Origin: Roseitranquillus sp963709765
Lineage (GTDB): Bacteria; Pseudomonadota; Alphaproteobacteria; Rhodobacterales; Rhodobacteraceae
Direction of reading: 5' to 3'
Assembly: GCA_963709765.1 (NCBI GenBank)
Contig: CAVPXL010000004.1
Span: 1-64,000, forward strand
Length of the DNA: 64,000 nucleotides
In this document: positions 45,657 through 55,240 of the stretch, in pieces
Numbering within the stretch: position 1 is the first letter of the stretch
Layout: each line of letters begins with the position of its first letter
The notes under the pieces: generated by a model
What the model saw: only the letters and a program-made list of their open reading frames with translations
What the model was told of the DNA's origin: nothing
Database searches by the model: none
Program-made: the position numbers and the translations under genes

Positions 45657-46894
45657 CTCGCCCCTTGGGCTCTCGTAGAGCGTCGAAGTGTTCAGGGCGA
45701 ACCCGAGCACCTCGCTCGATCCGGTCGCGCAGAGTCGCCACCAGCTGCAAACGCGCGCCCGACCGGCCTGCCAGTGCTCGAAATTGTAGCCGCTGTGGAT
45801 CTCGCAGAGCGGGGCCGGGCCGCTCGAACCCGCGAGGCGCGTCAGCATGGATCGGACGGTCGCCATCTGACGCCCCGACCGGATCGCGTAGTCGGGGTCG
45901 TCGTAGCCCCACCAGTCCCAGCAGGCGTTTGGATTGGCCGGCGTCTCATGGGCCTGCGGATAAAGGACGATCAGCCGGTTCGCGTCCGCCCACTGGTTGT
46001 AGCCAACGTCGGTAATGAAGGCATCGCCGATGCGAGCTGCACTCTGCCTGCAGCCGTGGAAGGCGACGTGCACCCGACATTGGTCACCGGCTGAACACGA
46101 GGCCGGGACATAGGCAAAGCCGACGTCGGCCATGCCATGGGCCGTGGGATCGCCGAGGAACTCGCCCTGTTCGAACTCGAGCAGCGCACGACCGGCTCAG
46201 CCGTAGGCGCATCTAGTGGACCGTAGATGTGCTCGAGCAGATTTCCGGCCTGGTCGTAGTCGCAGTCGTTGATGAACGGGCTTTTGGTGACGCCGCAGGG
46301 CTTACCCCGGTCGTTGGTTATGAAAGCATGCCCGGCGGGCAGGTCGTTCACGTACGCGATGGCCTCCTCGGGCATGCCGGCGAGCCGGTAGAACGCCGGC
46401 ACCTGTGCGACCACCGGCGGGGTGATTGTGTCGTCCTCGGTTCCCGAGAAGACGTAGACGCGGTCGCCTGCGAGCCCTGACAGCGGGTCGATCCGGTCTT
46501 GATCCGCCAGGCTCCGCGCCTGCTCCAGGAGCCGTGCTGGGTCGGGCACCCCGAGGTGCGTGTCCATACATCGGTTGAGCGCCAGGATCAGGTTGCCGGC
46601 TGCGCATCCGTACGGGCCTCCGGCAATGATCCCGGCCCCGATCACCGTGTCCGAAAATGCGACATGAAATTGTCCCGCCATGTACGCCCCGGACGAGAGC
46701 CCTGAGACGGAGGTCTGCGCCAAGTCGATGTCGAACGACGGCAGGGCCTCTGCGCCATTCGCGACGTTGGGAATTGAGAAGACTGCGGCCAGAACTGATG
46801 CGGCGAGCCGGCAGCAGCGCCTTGCTGTCTTCACTTCTGTGCTTAGGGGCGGAAATTGGTTCTGCGATAGTCGACCGTTGATCGAAGCTGCCAT
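45640..46894 (-). pseudogene. PHB-depolymerase-type extracellular esterase, frameshifted
   Basis: Signal peptide (CCRLAASVLAAVFSIPNVAN), then DLAQTSVSGLSSGAYMAGQF (nucleophile box GLSSG), YVFSGTEDDTITPPVVAQVP, and after a shift near 46195 ADVGFAYVPASCSAGDQCRV, HVAFHGCRQSAARIGDAFI, YPQAHETPANPNACWDWWGY. This is the layout of the poly(3-hydroxybutyrate)-depolymerase-type esterases. The end is cut by the IS3 fragment at about 45657, after NTSTLYESPRGEF, close to the natural terminus. Confidence 0.78.
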
Positions 46895-46979
46895 CGCTTC
46901 CGCACCCCCTTGCCCTGCCAGGTCGAACTGTCGCCGATCGACCGCGAGATGGCGAGGGCTCCACGACGGCTCTGCGGGT

Positions 46980-47399
46980 ATTCGCTTCGACCTTAGTCAC
47001 AAGAGACTTTTGAGTCGGCTCCTCCTCGCCGGGCAGGGGCCACATGTACACCAGCTCGTTGTACTCGGCCTCGATCGCCGCGTGGTAGAGGCGTTCCCCG
47101 ATCGGCTTGCTGGCCTCGTCCTGAAGCTCGCGCATGGACGCCCGACGAGGTCCTGGTTCGGACGGGCGGCAAACTTGCCGTCCTCGTTGCCGCAGAAGAT
47201 GTAGAGGTCGCGGGCGCTGAAACGCTCGGCGACCACCTTGAAGGCTTGAAGGGTCGCGTCCTTGTTTTCCTCGACGGCCGTGAGGGCTTCCTACCGCAGT
47301 GCGCGGGCATCTTTGGAGGTGCGGCAGTCCGCCTCTTGGGCAAGGGTCGGGACGGCGGCGGCGACAAGGACGGCGGTGCTGGCAGGAATAGCGCGCATG
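46980..47399 (-). pseudogene. Periplasmic single-Cache-domain protein, broken
   Basis: MRAIPASTAVLVAAAVPTLA (signal), a TAG after KDARALR, then EALTAVEENKDATLQAFKVV, AERFSARDLYIFCGNEDGKF, AARPNQDLVG and, shifted, SMRELQDEASKPIGERLYHA, ELVYMWPLPGEEEPTQKSLV. This matches the sensory single-Cache domains used for small ligands. The expected end (VGxGYY) is absent. One nonsense codon and at least one indel. Confidence 0.65.
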
Positions 47400-47503
47400 G
47401 CACTCCGCCCGCCGGATCGGAGGCCCGCACCGGCGCCTCGACCTCATGCCAAGGGCGTCTCTTTTCTGCGTCTGAAGTAGCGCCATGACATTCGCGGAGC
47501 AGT

Positions 47504-47752
47504 TCAGCGCTGCCGGGCCTGCACCAGATATCCAGAAACAAACTCCTCGCCCAATGCCCGCATTGCTTCCAATCGGTGAAGACCCTCGATCAGCACAAAC
47601 CGGTCCCCGTCGATACGGACCTGAATCGGTGTCTTCTGTCCCTCATCCAGAATGCTTCGAGCAATCTGATCGACCTTGTCTCGATCCAGCGTCTTCATCC
47701 GCTTCGCCGGTACGTGAATTGAGGAGATCCGAAAATCTTGCTGCTTCAGCAT
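47504..47752 (-). CDS. Small ParB/Srx-like protein (82 aa)
   Basis: ISSIHVPAKRMKTLDRDKVD, QIARSILDEGQKTPIQVRID and FVLIEGLHRLEAMRALGEEF. This is the ParB N-terminal/sulfiredoxin fold alone, with EGLHRLEA at the nucleotide-binding site. Such stand-alone proteins of about 80 aa are common in alphaproteobacteria; function unknown. Intact. Confidence 0.8.
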   Translation of the reverse strand: MLKQQDFRISSIHVPAKRMKTLDRDKVDQIARSILDEGQKTPIQVRIDGDRFVLIEGLHRLEAMRALGEEFVSGYLVQARQR

Positions 47753-47821
47753 TCTGGTTTCTCAGTGTTCGAAATTCAACTCACTTTGATCGGCGGCCGG
47801 CGGCGCTGCCGGCAATCTGGT

Positions 47822-48136
47822 TCAGCTCTCTTCCACGAGCTGGGCTTTGGCTCGGGCCATCAGTTGGATCATCCTGTCGCGGATTTCGGCCTCGGATGCG
47901 AGCTCGCCCAAGTCAGAGGACAACTTCCGGAACACGTCCTCGTCGCCGGCTTCCTCGAAGTCGGCCTTGACCACCTCCCGGGCGTAGGCCGCGGCGTCAT
48001 CATCGCCTTTTCCCATCTTCTCGGCAGCCCAGAGTCCCAGCAGGCGGTTGCGACGCGCCTCCGCCCGGAACTGCATCTCCAAATCGTGAGCGAAGCGGTT
48101 CTCAAAGGCGTTCTTGCGATCTTCGAAGCTGGTCAT
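47822..48136 (-). CDS. F1Fo-ATPase zeta (inhibitor) subunit, DUF1476
   Basis: 104 aa from the ATG at 48136. MTSFEDRKNAFENRFAHDLE, MQFRAEARRNRLLGLWAAEK, REVVKADFEEAGDEDVFRKL. The N-terminal inhibitory segment (FENRFAHDLE) and the four-helix body are both present, the alphaproteobacterial zeta subunit that blocks ATP hydrolysis by the rotary ATPase. Its presence supports an alphaproteobacterial host. Surrounded by damaged genes but itself intact. Confidence 0.88.
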   Translation of the reverse strand: MTSFEDRKNAFENRFAHDLEMQFRAEARRNRLLGLWAAEKMGKGDDDAAAYAREVVKADFEEAGDEDVFRKLSSDLGELASEAEIRDRMIQLMARAKAQLVEES

Positions 48137-48276
48137 GCATTTCTCCTGACGATGATAATAGCTGAAGATATGATGCCACGGCTCCCCGCCGCCAAGAGGC
48201 CACGACATGGGCGACCGCGGCCGCGAACTCGGGAGCCGGACGGGCGCCCCGTCCCTGCGGCCCGCGCTTCCGCCGC

Positions 48277-48567
48277 TCACGAACGCCGGGAAGCTCTAGC
48301 TTGCAGGGATCCTTCGAGCCAACTCAGCAGGTTCATCCCGGTGAATTTGTTCCATCGGCCACCGTGCCGGGTCAGAATGCCGCGCCGTCGGCTGCCGCGG
48401 GCGGGCTCGTACACCGACAGTCGGCCAATTAGGTCGAGAATGAGGTCCTGGCGCAGGTCCTCCGGGTCGTGAGCGGGAACTCCGAGCCGTCGCTGGAGCC
48501 GCCGTGCGGCGGCGTCCCCTTCGGCGGTGACGATCCGGACGTTGTCAGAAAAAAGGGCGATCTGCAT
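48277..48567 (-). pseudogene. Sigma-factor-like protein, N-terminal part
   Basis: AAARRLQRRLGVPAHDPEDL, RQDLILDLIGRLSVYEPARG resembles sigma-70 region 2 of small phage/plasmid sigma-like proteins. After ARGS the sequence becomes unrelated (RRRGILTRHGG...), so region 4 is missing. The gap 48568-48729 upstream shows no gene. Confidence 0.45.
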
Positions 48568-48729
48568 CGGCTGCTGCCTCGGTCATCATTGTCGATGGCC
48601 TCAGCATCGCCGAGCGGCCCGCCCCTTTGATGGAACTGCGTGGGTCTCTGTGGAAAAGCCGCCGGGAGGCTCCTAGCGTGACCTCAACGGCCGTTCGCGT
48701 AGACCAGCAGGTTCAACTAGATATGCGCC

Positions 48730-49029
48730 ATGAGAAAGATTCGCTCCATCTGGCTGGGTGAGTTATCCCTCCACGAGGCGTTCTGGACCTGGGCAATCAC
48801 CATCGGCCTTGTGGTCAACCTGACCAGCAGCATCCTGTTTCTCGCCTTGATTTCAGTCGACCGCCCGTGGGCGGCGCTGTCCATCGGATACGGCCTGTCT
48901 GTGCCCTACAACGTGCTCGCCATGATCGGCGTCTGGCGCTCTGCCTCGCACTACCAAGGCCCCGCCGCGCACGCCGATCTTGCCCGCATCGTCACCATAA
49001 GCATGATGCTGCTGCTGACGGTGACCTGA
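48730..49029 (+). CDS. Small membrane protein (99 aa)
   Basis: Three membrane segments: TWAITIGLVVNLTSSILFLA, LSIGYGLSVPYNVLAMIGVW, ARIVTISMMLLLTV. Intact frame, no recognised family. Confidence 0.55.
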   Translation: MRKIRSIWLGELSLHEAFWTWAITIGLVVNLTSSILFLALISVDRPWAALSIGYGLSVPYNVLAMIGVWRSASHYQGPAAHADLARIVTISMMLLLTVT

Positions 49030-49114
49030 CGCTCCGCCGGCCGCAGCGTCGCGGCGGAACGCCAAGGAATGGCAGAAGCGAGGAACTGGCGAGCCGTCGC
49101 ACCGTTTGCAGTTG

Positions 49115-50033
49115 ATGAAGCCTTTGCCGATCGCCGCCATTCTGTTGTTCCTGTGCCTCGTCCCCGCGTCTGCGCAGGACGACCTCGGCACGCTCGCACT
49201 GTCGCTCGTGAACGAAGCGCGCACCAAAGAGGGTCTAGCGGCTCTGGAGCAAGACGAGCGGCTTGCCGAGGCCGCGGAGTCGTACGCCGAGGACATGCTC
49301 GAGCGCGGCTATTATGGCCACGTGTCGCCCGAGGGCGCGACGGTTCGTGACCGCTTCCTCGAAGCTGGCGGCAGCCGCTGGAGCGTGGCGGCGGAGAACC
49401 TGGCGACATGCGAGGGGTGCGAGACGCCGACCGCGTCCCGAGCAGATCCGCAGCTTCCAGAGCGGCTGGATGCAGAGTAGCGGGCACCGCGAGAACATCC
49501 TCGGACCAAGCTTGGAGCGGTTCGGGTTCGGCGTCGCAGCGGAGGACGGAGTGGCCTATGCGGTGCAGATGTTCGCCGGCCCGGGCACGTCGCCCGCAGC
49601 CCGCGCAGGCGGAACCGGCGAGAAGGCCTCGGCGACCGACCTACGCAGCGAGGCGCTCGAGGCAGCGAACTCACCCCGTGCGGAGGCCGGCCGGCGAGTG
49701 CTGAACAAGAGCGGGGCTCTGGACGCTCTGGCCCGCGCCTTGGCAGAGCGGGCCACGCTCGAGGTCGGCGAGTTGCAACTTCCGACGGACCCGATCGGGC
49801 TGCTGCCGGAGGACTCCGCAGGCTGGGCGGCCCTTGACGCCGCAGCCGAGGCTTGCGGTGGGTGCGGAGCATTTCCGGTCAAGGGCGACGCGGCCTACTT
49901 CGTGGAGCGGCTTGAGCCACCCGAGACCGCTGACGACTTCACCCATCTCGGCTTCGCGCTCGCGGCCAACGGATCCGGCCGCAAAATCGCCGTGGCTGTC
50001 TACGGCCGGCGAGCCGAGGATGCGGCGGATTGA
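49115..50033 (+). pseudogene. Secreted CAP/SCP-domain protein, one frameshift
   Basis: Signal peptide MKPLPIAAILLFLCLVPASA, then LALSLVNEARTKEGLAALEQ, YAEDMLERGYYGHVSPEG (catalytic-like HVSPEG) and NLATCEGCE. A shift near 49435 leads to RSFQSGWMQSSGHRENILGP, the second CAP block, and a C-terminal extension of about 150 residues ending GRRAEDAAD. One base removed would restore the protein of about 305 aa. Probably periplasmic or secreted. Confidence 0.75.
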
Positions 50034-50049
50034 AACTCGAGGGATCCAG

Positions 50050-50985
50050 ATGGCAGCGACGACCGCTGAACCGGATGACCTGAACGCGAGGCCACATGCA
50101 CGCCTCGTGACGGTCTTGGGCGGCACTGGCTTTCTCGGCCGGCGCGTGGTCCGGTGCCTCCTGGAGCACGGCCACCGCGTTCGCATCGCCGCGAGGCATC
50201 CGCGCCTGCCCGAGAGCCTGCCGCCGGATCAGGTCGAGTGCAGCGAAGCCGACGTTCTCGATCCGAACTCGATTGCGCGATCAGTGCGCGGCGCGGAGGC
50301 CGTGGTGAACGCCATGAGCCTTTACGTCGAGAAGGGCGATCTCAGCTTCCACGCGATTCACGTCGATGGCGCTCGGGAAGTCGCCACCACGGCCGCCGAC
50401 GCCGGCGTGACCCGGCTCGTCCACCTCTCCGGCATCGGCTCCGACGCGCGGTCGACCGACGCCTACATCCGGGCACGTGGCGAAGGCGAGACGGCCGTGC
50501 GCGAGGCGTTCCCCGCGGCGGTCCTGGTGCGCCCCGCCGTCATGTTCGGGCCCGGAGACGCGTTCCTCAGCGGCATGTCGGGCCTCGTCCGTCGGCTCCC
50601 GGCCTATCCGCTCTTCGGTCGCGGCGGGACACGACTGCAGCCGGTGCATGTCGCGGATGTCGCGGAGGCGATCGCGCGGATCATCGGCCTCGAGCACCCC
50701 GCATCCTGCTACGAGCTCGCGGGTCCGGACGTCTTCATGTACAGAGACCTCGTCGCGGTGGTCGCCCACGCGACAGGCAAGCGTGCCAGACCGCTTCCGG
50801 TCCCGTTCGCGATCTGGAAGCCGCTGGCGTTCGTGTCCGAGCTGCTGCCCGGGGCGCCGCTGACGCGCAACCAGGTCGCCTTGATGGAGCGCGACAACGT
50901 CGCCAGCTCTGACCTGCCGGGCCTCGCCGAGCTCGGTGTGGTCCCGGCGGGGGTGCGGAGCGAACTGGACCGGCGACGACGCTGA
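50050..50985 (+). CDS. NDUFA9-like NAD(P)-binding protein
   Basis: 311 aa from the ATG at 50050, intact. ARLVTVLGGTGFLGRRVVRC (Rossmann GGTGFLG), EADVLDPNSIARSVRGAEAV, VTRLVHLSGIGSDARSTDAY, LVRPAVMFGPGDAFLSGMSG and LQPVHVADVAEAIARII match the atypical SDR a9 group, related to complex I subunit NDUFA9. Role in this organism not shown; the upstream CAP gene ends 16 nt before it. Confidence 0.85.
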   Translation: MAATTAEPDDLNARPHARLVTVLGGTGFLGRRVVRCLLEHGHRVRIAARHPRLPESLPPDQVECSEADVLDPNSIARSVRGAEAVVNAMSLYVEKGDLSFHAIHVDGAREVATTAADAGVTRLVHLSGIGSDARSTDAYIRARGEGETAVREAFPAAVLVRPAVMFGPGDAFLSGMSGLVRRLPAYPLFGRGGTRLQPVHVADVAEAIARIIGLEHPASCYELAGPDVFMYRDLVAVVAHATGKRARPLPVPFAIWKPLAFVSELLPGAPLTRNQVALMERDNVASSDLPGLAELGVVPAGVRSELDRRRR

Positions 50986-51019
50986 TGCGTGACGCTTCAA
51001 GCGTCAGCCGCGCGGAGGA

Positions 51020-51473
51020 GAACCATCCAGCACAAATTGCTTCACCAGAACGAGGGTCAGCGGTCCTTCGCCGTCGTTCTCGAGACCGGCGAGGAGGCCA
51101 TAGGGACCTCAAGCAGTTCATTGGCGACGAGCAGGCGTCGGCGGCGCAGATCATCGCAATCGGCGCCTTCAGCCGGGCGATCCTCGCGTTCTTCGACTGG
51201 GACTCGAAGGACTACCTGCGCAAGGGCTTCGATGAGCAGGTTGAGGTCGCGTCGCTGATCGGCGATGTCGCGCTTTCGCCGGATGGCGAGCCGACGCTGC
51301 ACATCCACGTGGTGCTCGGGCAACGCGACTGCAGTGCGCTCACGGGTCATTTCTTCGAGGTCGAGATACGCCCGACTCTCGAAGCGATCATCAGCGAATC
51401 TCCAGCCCATCTGCGCAAGCGCACCGATTCCGCCAGCGGCCTCGCCCTGATCAGAACGAGCGGAAGCCACTAG
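51020..51473 (+). pseudogene. PPC-domain (DUF296) protein, start lost and frameshifted
   Basis: HKLLHQNEGQRSFAVVLETG then a shift near 51110 to DLKQFIGDEQASAAQIIAIG, AILAFFDWDSKDYLRKGFDE, QVEVASLIGDVALSPDGEPT, HIHVVLGQRDCSALTGHFFE, VRPTLEAII-type end. The PPC fold is complete across two frames. Where relatives have an ATG, this copy has ATC (IQHKLLH). Members bind DNA or small ligands; function here unknown. Confidence 0.65.
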
Positions 51474-52032
51474 GATTGCGAGGTTGCAGCGGCGGGGATC
51501 CGTGAACGAACGCTGCTAATCACGGCGAGGATGGATCTGCCCTGGGTCGAGCACGAGCTCGTATCCCCCGAAGCTGCGCCGCTATCCGCCGTGCCAAGGC
51601 CATCGAAAAGGTCCAGCCCCACTGGTTTGAGCGCTGCCAGCTGTGAACAACTGGAATTTTCCGCAAGTCGGCCGCGCAGGGCTGCGGGAGCGAACGGCGG
51701 CTCTGGAGAGACAAGGGTGCGGAATTGAGCCGACGACACCGATGTCTCTGGATCGTGCAAGGCGGTAGCAGTTCGAATTCATGTTCCATCTAATGAGCGC
51801 CACTGTCGTTGAAGTGTTCAGCTTGGCCGCCCTTAAATCATATATGTTACAGTGTCTTACAAGCTGAACACCAAAAATGCGCAGTCATCAGGTCCGGAGA
51901 ATATCGGCCCTGAGAGACCGCTTCCGGGCCTCCTCGAGCAGGGAGGCGTGCTCAGCCCCTCCCGCATAACCCTCGAAAACAACGGAAAATCCGGCCGCAG
52001 CCGGATCGGGAGAACGCTTTCGCGAGGGCAAG
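51474..52032. other. Intergenic region, no gene seen
   Basis: No coding frame is convincing. It holds a 10-bp perfect inverted repeat (51816-51825 and 51860-51869, gttcagcttg / caagctgaac), the direct repeat 51881-52040 and the tRNA terminator. Confidence 0.6.
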
Positions 52033-52040
52033 TGGCGGAG
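51881..52040 (+). repeat. Direct repeat R, tRNA-Ser 3' flank
   Basis: Partner of 35165-35323, same orientation, 16.7 kb apart. It comprises the sequence just downstream of tRNA-Ser, its terminator and the last 8 bases of the tRNA. Confidence 0.85.
51986..52006 (-). terminator. Terminator of tRNA-Ser
   Basis: On the minus strand, stem atccggc / gccggat with loop tgcg, followed by TTTT, 26 bases after the tRNA 3' end. Confidence 0.75.
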
Positions 52041-52122
52041 AGACAGGGATTCGAACCCTGGAGACGGTTTCCCGCCTACACACTTTCCAGGCGTGCGCCT
52101 TCGACCACTCGGCCACCTCTCC
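52033..52122 (-). tRNA. tRNA-Ser (anticodon GGA)
   Basis: 90 nt including an encoded CCA. Acceptor stem GGAGAGG / CTCTCC, D-arm GGCCGAGTGGTCGAAGGC, anticodon loop CTGGAAA with GGA, a long variable arm (class II, as for Ser) and the T arm GGGTTCGAATCCC. All stems pair. Minus strand. Confidence 0.97.
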
Positions 52123-52165
52123 GACGCGGCCGCTTCTACTCTCTGCGGCAGGCGGGGTGCAAGAC

Positions 52166-52880
52166 CTAGTCGATGTGGATGTTGATGCGCCGATTGCGGG
52201 CACCTTTCTTCTCGATCTTGCCGAGGCGAAGGCGCCCGATCTCGCCCGTCCGCGCAACATGCGTCCCGCCGCAGGGCTGGAGATCCACCTGCCCCTCGCC
52301 CGTGCCGATCCGTATCAGACGGACGCGGCCCGCGCCCGTCGGCGGCATAACCGACATCGTCTTCACGAGACCCGGATTGGCCGAGAGCTCTTCATCGCTG
52401 ATCCAGTCACAAGTCACTGCGAGGTCCGCGTCGACCAGATCGTTGAGCCGCTGCTCCAGCGCGTCGCGATCCTCGGGCGCTTCCGACATGTCGAAATCCA
52501 GACGCCCCTTCTCGGCCCCGATCGAGCCGCCCGTGACCGGTAGCGGCATCACCACGGAGAGCAGATGCAGCGCCGTATGAACCCGCATGTGCCTGTGGCG
52601 CCGATCCCAGTCGAGCGCTTGTCTCACCTTCGTTCCGGCCGGAGGCACGGCGTTGCCCGGCGCAAGCGACAGGACGATCGCATCGCCCTCGCCCCTGGAC
52701 GTGCCGACAACCTCGGCCACGCCGTCTTCCCAGGTCAGGCGGCCCGTGTCGCCCGGCTGGCCGCCGCCCTGCGGGTAGAAGATCGAGCGGTCCAGAACCA
52801 GGCCACCTTCGCGCAATTCGAACCACAAGGGCTTCGTCTTCGCTCAGGTACGCATCGTCGCGAAAGGCTGGGTGGGTCAA
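52166..52880 (-). pseudogene. AlaX-like alanyl-tRNA editing protein, one frameshift near the start
   Basis: The first codons (HPAFRDDAYLSEDEA, TTG start at 52880) are in one frame and the rest in another, switching near 52820: LREGGLVLDRSIFYPQGGGQ, RHMRVHTALHLLSVVMPLPV (HxxxH zinc ligands) and VDLQPCGGTHVARTGEIGRL (C and H ligands). This free-standing editing domain removes Ser or Gly wrongly attached to tRNA-Ala. A start at MWFELR (52828) would make an N-terminally short but in-frame protein. It overlaps the mechanosensitive-channel stop. Confidence 0.8.
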
Positions 52881-55240
52881 AGATCATCCTCATTGATGTG
52901 GTCGGCAGAAGCCGTCACTGGCGCCTCGGCAGGCCCTGCGGCGGCGGGTGGTGCCATCGTCGCGCCCCCGGATGGCGAACGCAACCAGACGTCACGCTGC
53001 GGGAACGGGATCTCGATCCCCTCCTCCGCGAAACGCCGCGCGATCTCGTGGTTGAGCTCGGACCTCACCGTCAGAAGCCAGTTGACGTCGCGCAGGATCG
53101 CGCGGATCTCGAAGTCGAGGCTCGATGCGCCAAAGCCCTGGAACAGGATGACCGGAGGCGGGTTCAGCGCCACCATCGGGTGGCTCTCGGCCACTTCGTG
53201 CAATATCGCCTCGACCCGGCGGGTATCCGTTCCGTAGGCGACCCCGACCGTAACGATGGCCCGCCCCGTGAGGTTGCCCCGGGTCCAGTTGGTCACGGTC
53301 CCGCTGACCAGATCGGCGTTGGGCACGATCACGTCGGTCCGGTCGAAGGTCTCGATCCGGGTCGATCGCACCGAAATCGCACGTACATGGCCGGTCCGGC
53401 CGTTGACCTCGATCCAGTCGCCTTCGGAAATCGGCCGCTCGATGAGAAGGATGATGCCGGAAACGAAGTTCGAGACGATGTTCTGCAGGCCGAAACCGAT
53501 ACCGATCGACAGGGCACCCGCGACGATCGCGAGCGAGGCGAGACTTATCCCCGCCGCGGTGATCGCAAGCATCGCCGCCAGCACGATACCGACATAGCCG
53601 ACACCGACGGTGACGGCATTCCGGCCGCCGACGTCCAGCTTCGTGCGTGGCAGCACGGAAATCCGCAGCGTCGCTTGGATCAGCCGCGTCAGGATGTAGC
53701 CGATGGTGAAGACAACCACGGAGACCAGGAAATCGGTCGGCGAGATCCGCGTTTCGCCGAAGGCGAAGCCGCGTTGCACCCGTGCCCAGACCTCGAAAAG
53801 GTCCGTGACGCGCGCGCCCCAGATCAACGAAAAAACCGGGAGTCCGAGAAGGACCAGGAGGAAGCTGATCAGGACGGGCGCCAGCGCCTCGCTCGCCCGC
53901 GCCGCGTTGCTGCGTGTCAGCAGGATGTAGGCATCCCGCACCAGCCGGTGCAGCACCATGATGAAGGCCAGTAGCGCCAGCGACAGGATCGTGGCGAAGA
54001 CCAGCCGCTGCGCCAAGGGAATGTAGCCCAGAGCCGCGGCCAGTGGCCCGACGACGCCGATCACTCGAAGGATCTGGCTGGTCAGCCTCAGCGGCGTGAC
54101 CGAAATGTCGTTCTCATCCGTGTCGGGGCGGGACGAATACCGGCGCAAAAGCAGCGACATCCGCAGCAGGAGCGGCCCCGCAAGAACGATGGCGACGAAC
54201 AGGACGATGTGTTTCGTGTCGAGACGGATCAGGTTTAACCGGTTCAGAAGATCCGCAAAGGCGGCCAGCCACAGCAGCACACCCAGGCCCGCGACATCGG
54301 TGCGCATCTCGCGCCGGTCGGAGCGGTCCATCCGCGCGCTCTCGTCGCTCGCAGGCACCGGCGGGAACAGGCGCAGTGCAAGCCATCGTGCGACCGAAAG
54401 GCAAATGGTCAGCAGAACGAGACCCACGCCAATCTGCGAACCGAGTTCCCCGAGCAGCGCCGCCCGCTCCAGGGCCTGGACCAGCAGGATAACGCCAAGG
54501 ACGGGCAGAATGACCTGACCCAGTGACACGAGGAAGGAAAGGACGCCGCTCGCGGCCTCGTATGTGTTCAGGGCGGGCAGGTTCGCCAACCTCTCGGTGA
54601 CCCGCCGCCCCCGCAACAGCAGGATTAGCGCCAGCCCGAGCAGAAGAACAACCTCTGGCAGGCGTCTCGTGGCGAGGCTCCGGCTCTGCTCGTCGGATAT
54701 CGCAGCCGCGAACTCCCCGGCGAGCTTTTCGGTCAGGGCGATGGAATCCTCGAACGTCGTGGACCACTTCCCCGGGGACAGCGGCGTGTCGCCACGAGTG
54801 AGCATCTCGCGCGCCTCCCGCTCGCGCAGGACATTGTCGATTTCGCGCACAAGTCCGTCGGTCCGCGAATAGGCCGCCTGCGCGGCGCGGGCGGGCGCAC
54901 TGACGCGTTCGAGCTCCTGCTCTAGCTCGGTGCGCAGGGTTGCTATGTGGTCGGGTTCCTCTTCCTCGGGCCCGGGAGCCGGCCCGAGCGCGGCGATCTC
55001 CGACTGCAGAGCCTCGAGGCGACCGGCATTGATGTCCTGTGCCTTGAGAAGCTTGGCCCGACGCTCCGAAAGCTGGGAGCGCAGTTCGGTAAGCCGTCCG
55101 TCAGGTGCGTTGGTTTGCTCGAGGAGCTGCTCGGTCTCCTGAACGAGTTTCTGCCACTCCTCGTTCTGAATTTCATCGGCCGTCTGCGCCCAGGCGAGCG
55201 GCGCGAGGAGGACGAGAACCAGCGCGAGAACGAACCGCAT
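52877..55240 (-). CDS. Large MscS/MscK-type mechanosensitive channel
   Basis: 787 aa from the ATG at 55240, intact. Signal peptide (FVLALVLVLLAPLAWAQ), a periplasmic coiled-coil domain (DUF3772-like, LTELRSQLSERRAKLLKAQ), about ten membrane segments, and the MscS core: ITAAGISLASLAIVAGALSI, GIGFGLQNIVSNFVSGIILL, IERPISEGDWIEVNGRTGHV, RTDVIVPNADLVSGTVTNW. It releases solutes upon hypo-osmotic shock. Its start overlaps the cysK stop. Confidence 0.92.
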   Translation of the reverse strand: MRFVLALVLVLLAPLAWAQTADEIQNEEWQKLVQETEQLLEQTNAPDGRLTELRSQLSERRAKLLKAQDINAGRLEALQSEIAALGPAPGPEEEEPDHIATLRTELEQELERVSAPARAAQAAYSRTDGLVREIDNVLREREAREMLTRGDTPLSPGKWSTTFEDSIALTEKLAGEFAAAISDEQSRSLATRRLPEVVLLLGLALILLLRGRRVTERLANLPALNTYEAASGVLSFLVSLGQVILPVLGVILLVQALERAALLGELGSQIGVGLVLLTICLSVARWLALRLFPPVPASDESARMDRSDRREMRTDVAGLGVLLWLAAFADLLNRLNLIRLDTKHIVLFVAIVLAGPLLLRMSLLLRRYSSRPDTDENDISVTPLRLTSQILRVIGVVGPLAAALGYIPLAQRLVFATILSLALLAFIMVLHRLVRDAYILLTRSNAARASEALAPVLISFLLVLLGLPVFSLIWGARVTDLFEVWARVQRGFAFGETRISPTDFLVSVVVFTIGYILTRLIQATLRISVLPRTKLDVGGRNAVTVGVGYVGIVLAAMLAITAAGISLASLAIVAGALSIGIGFGLQNIVSNFVSGIILLIERPISEGDWIEVNGRTGHVRAISVRSTRIETFDRTDVIVPNADLVSGTVTNWTRGNLTGRAIVTVGVAYGTDTRRVEAILHEVAESHPMVALNPPPVILFQGFGASSLDFEIRAILRDVNWLLTVRSELNHEIARRFAEEGIEIPFPQRDVWLRSPSGGATMAPPAAAGPAEAPVTASADHINEDDL

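Noticed and set aside
52565..53974. 469-codon plus-strand open frame opposite the mechanosensitive channel
   Set aside because: Shadow frame lacking any domain.
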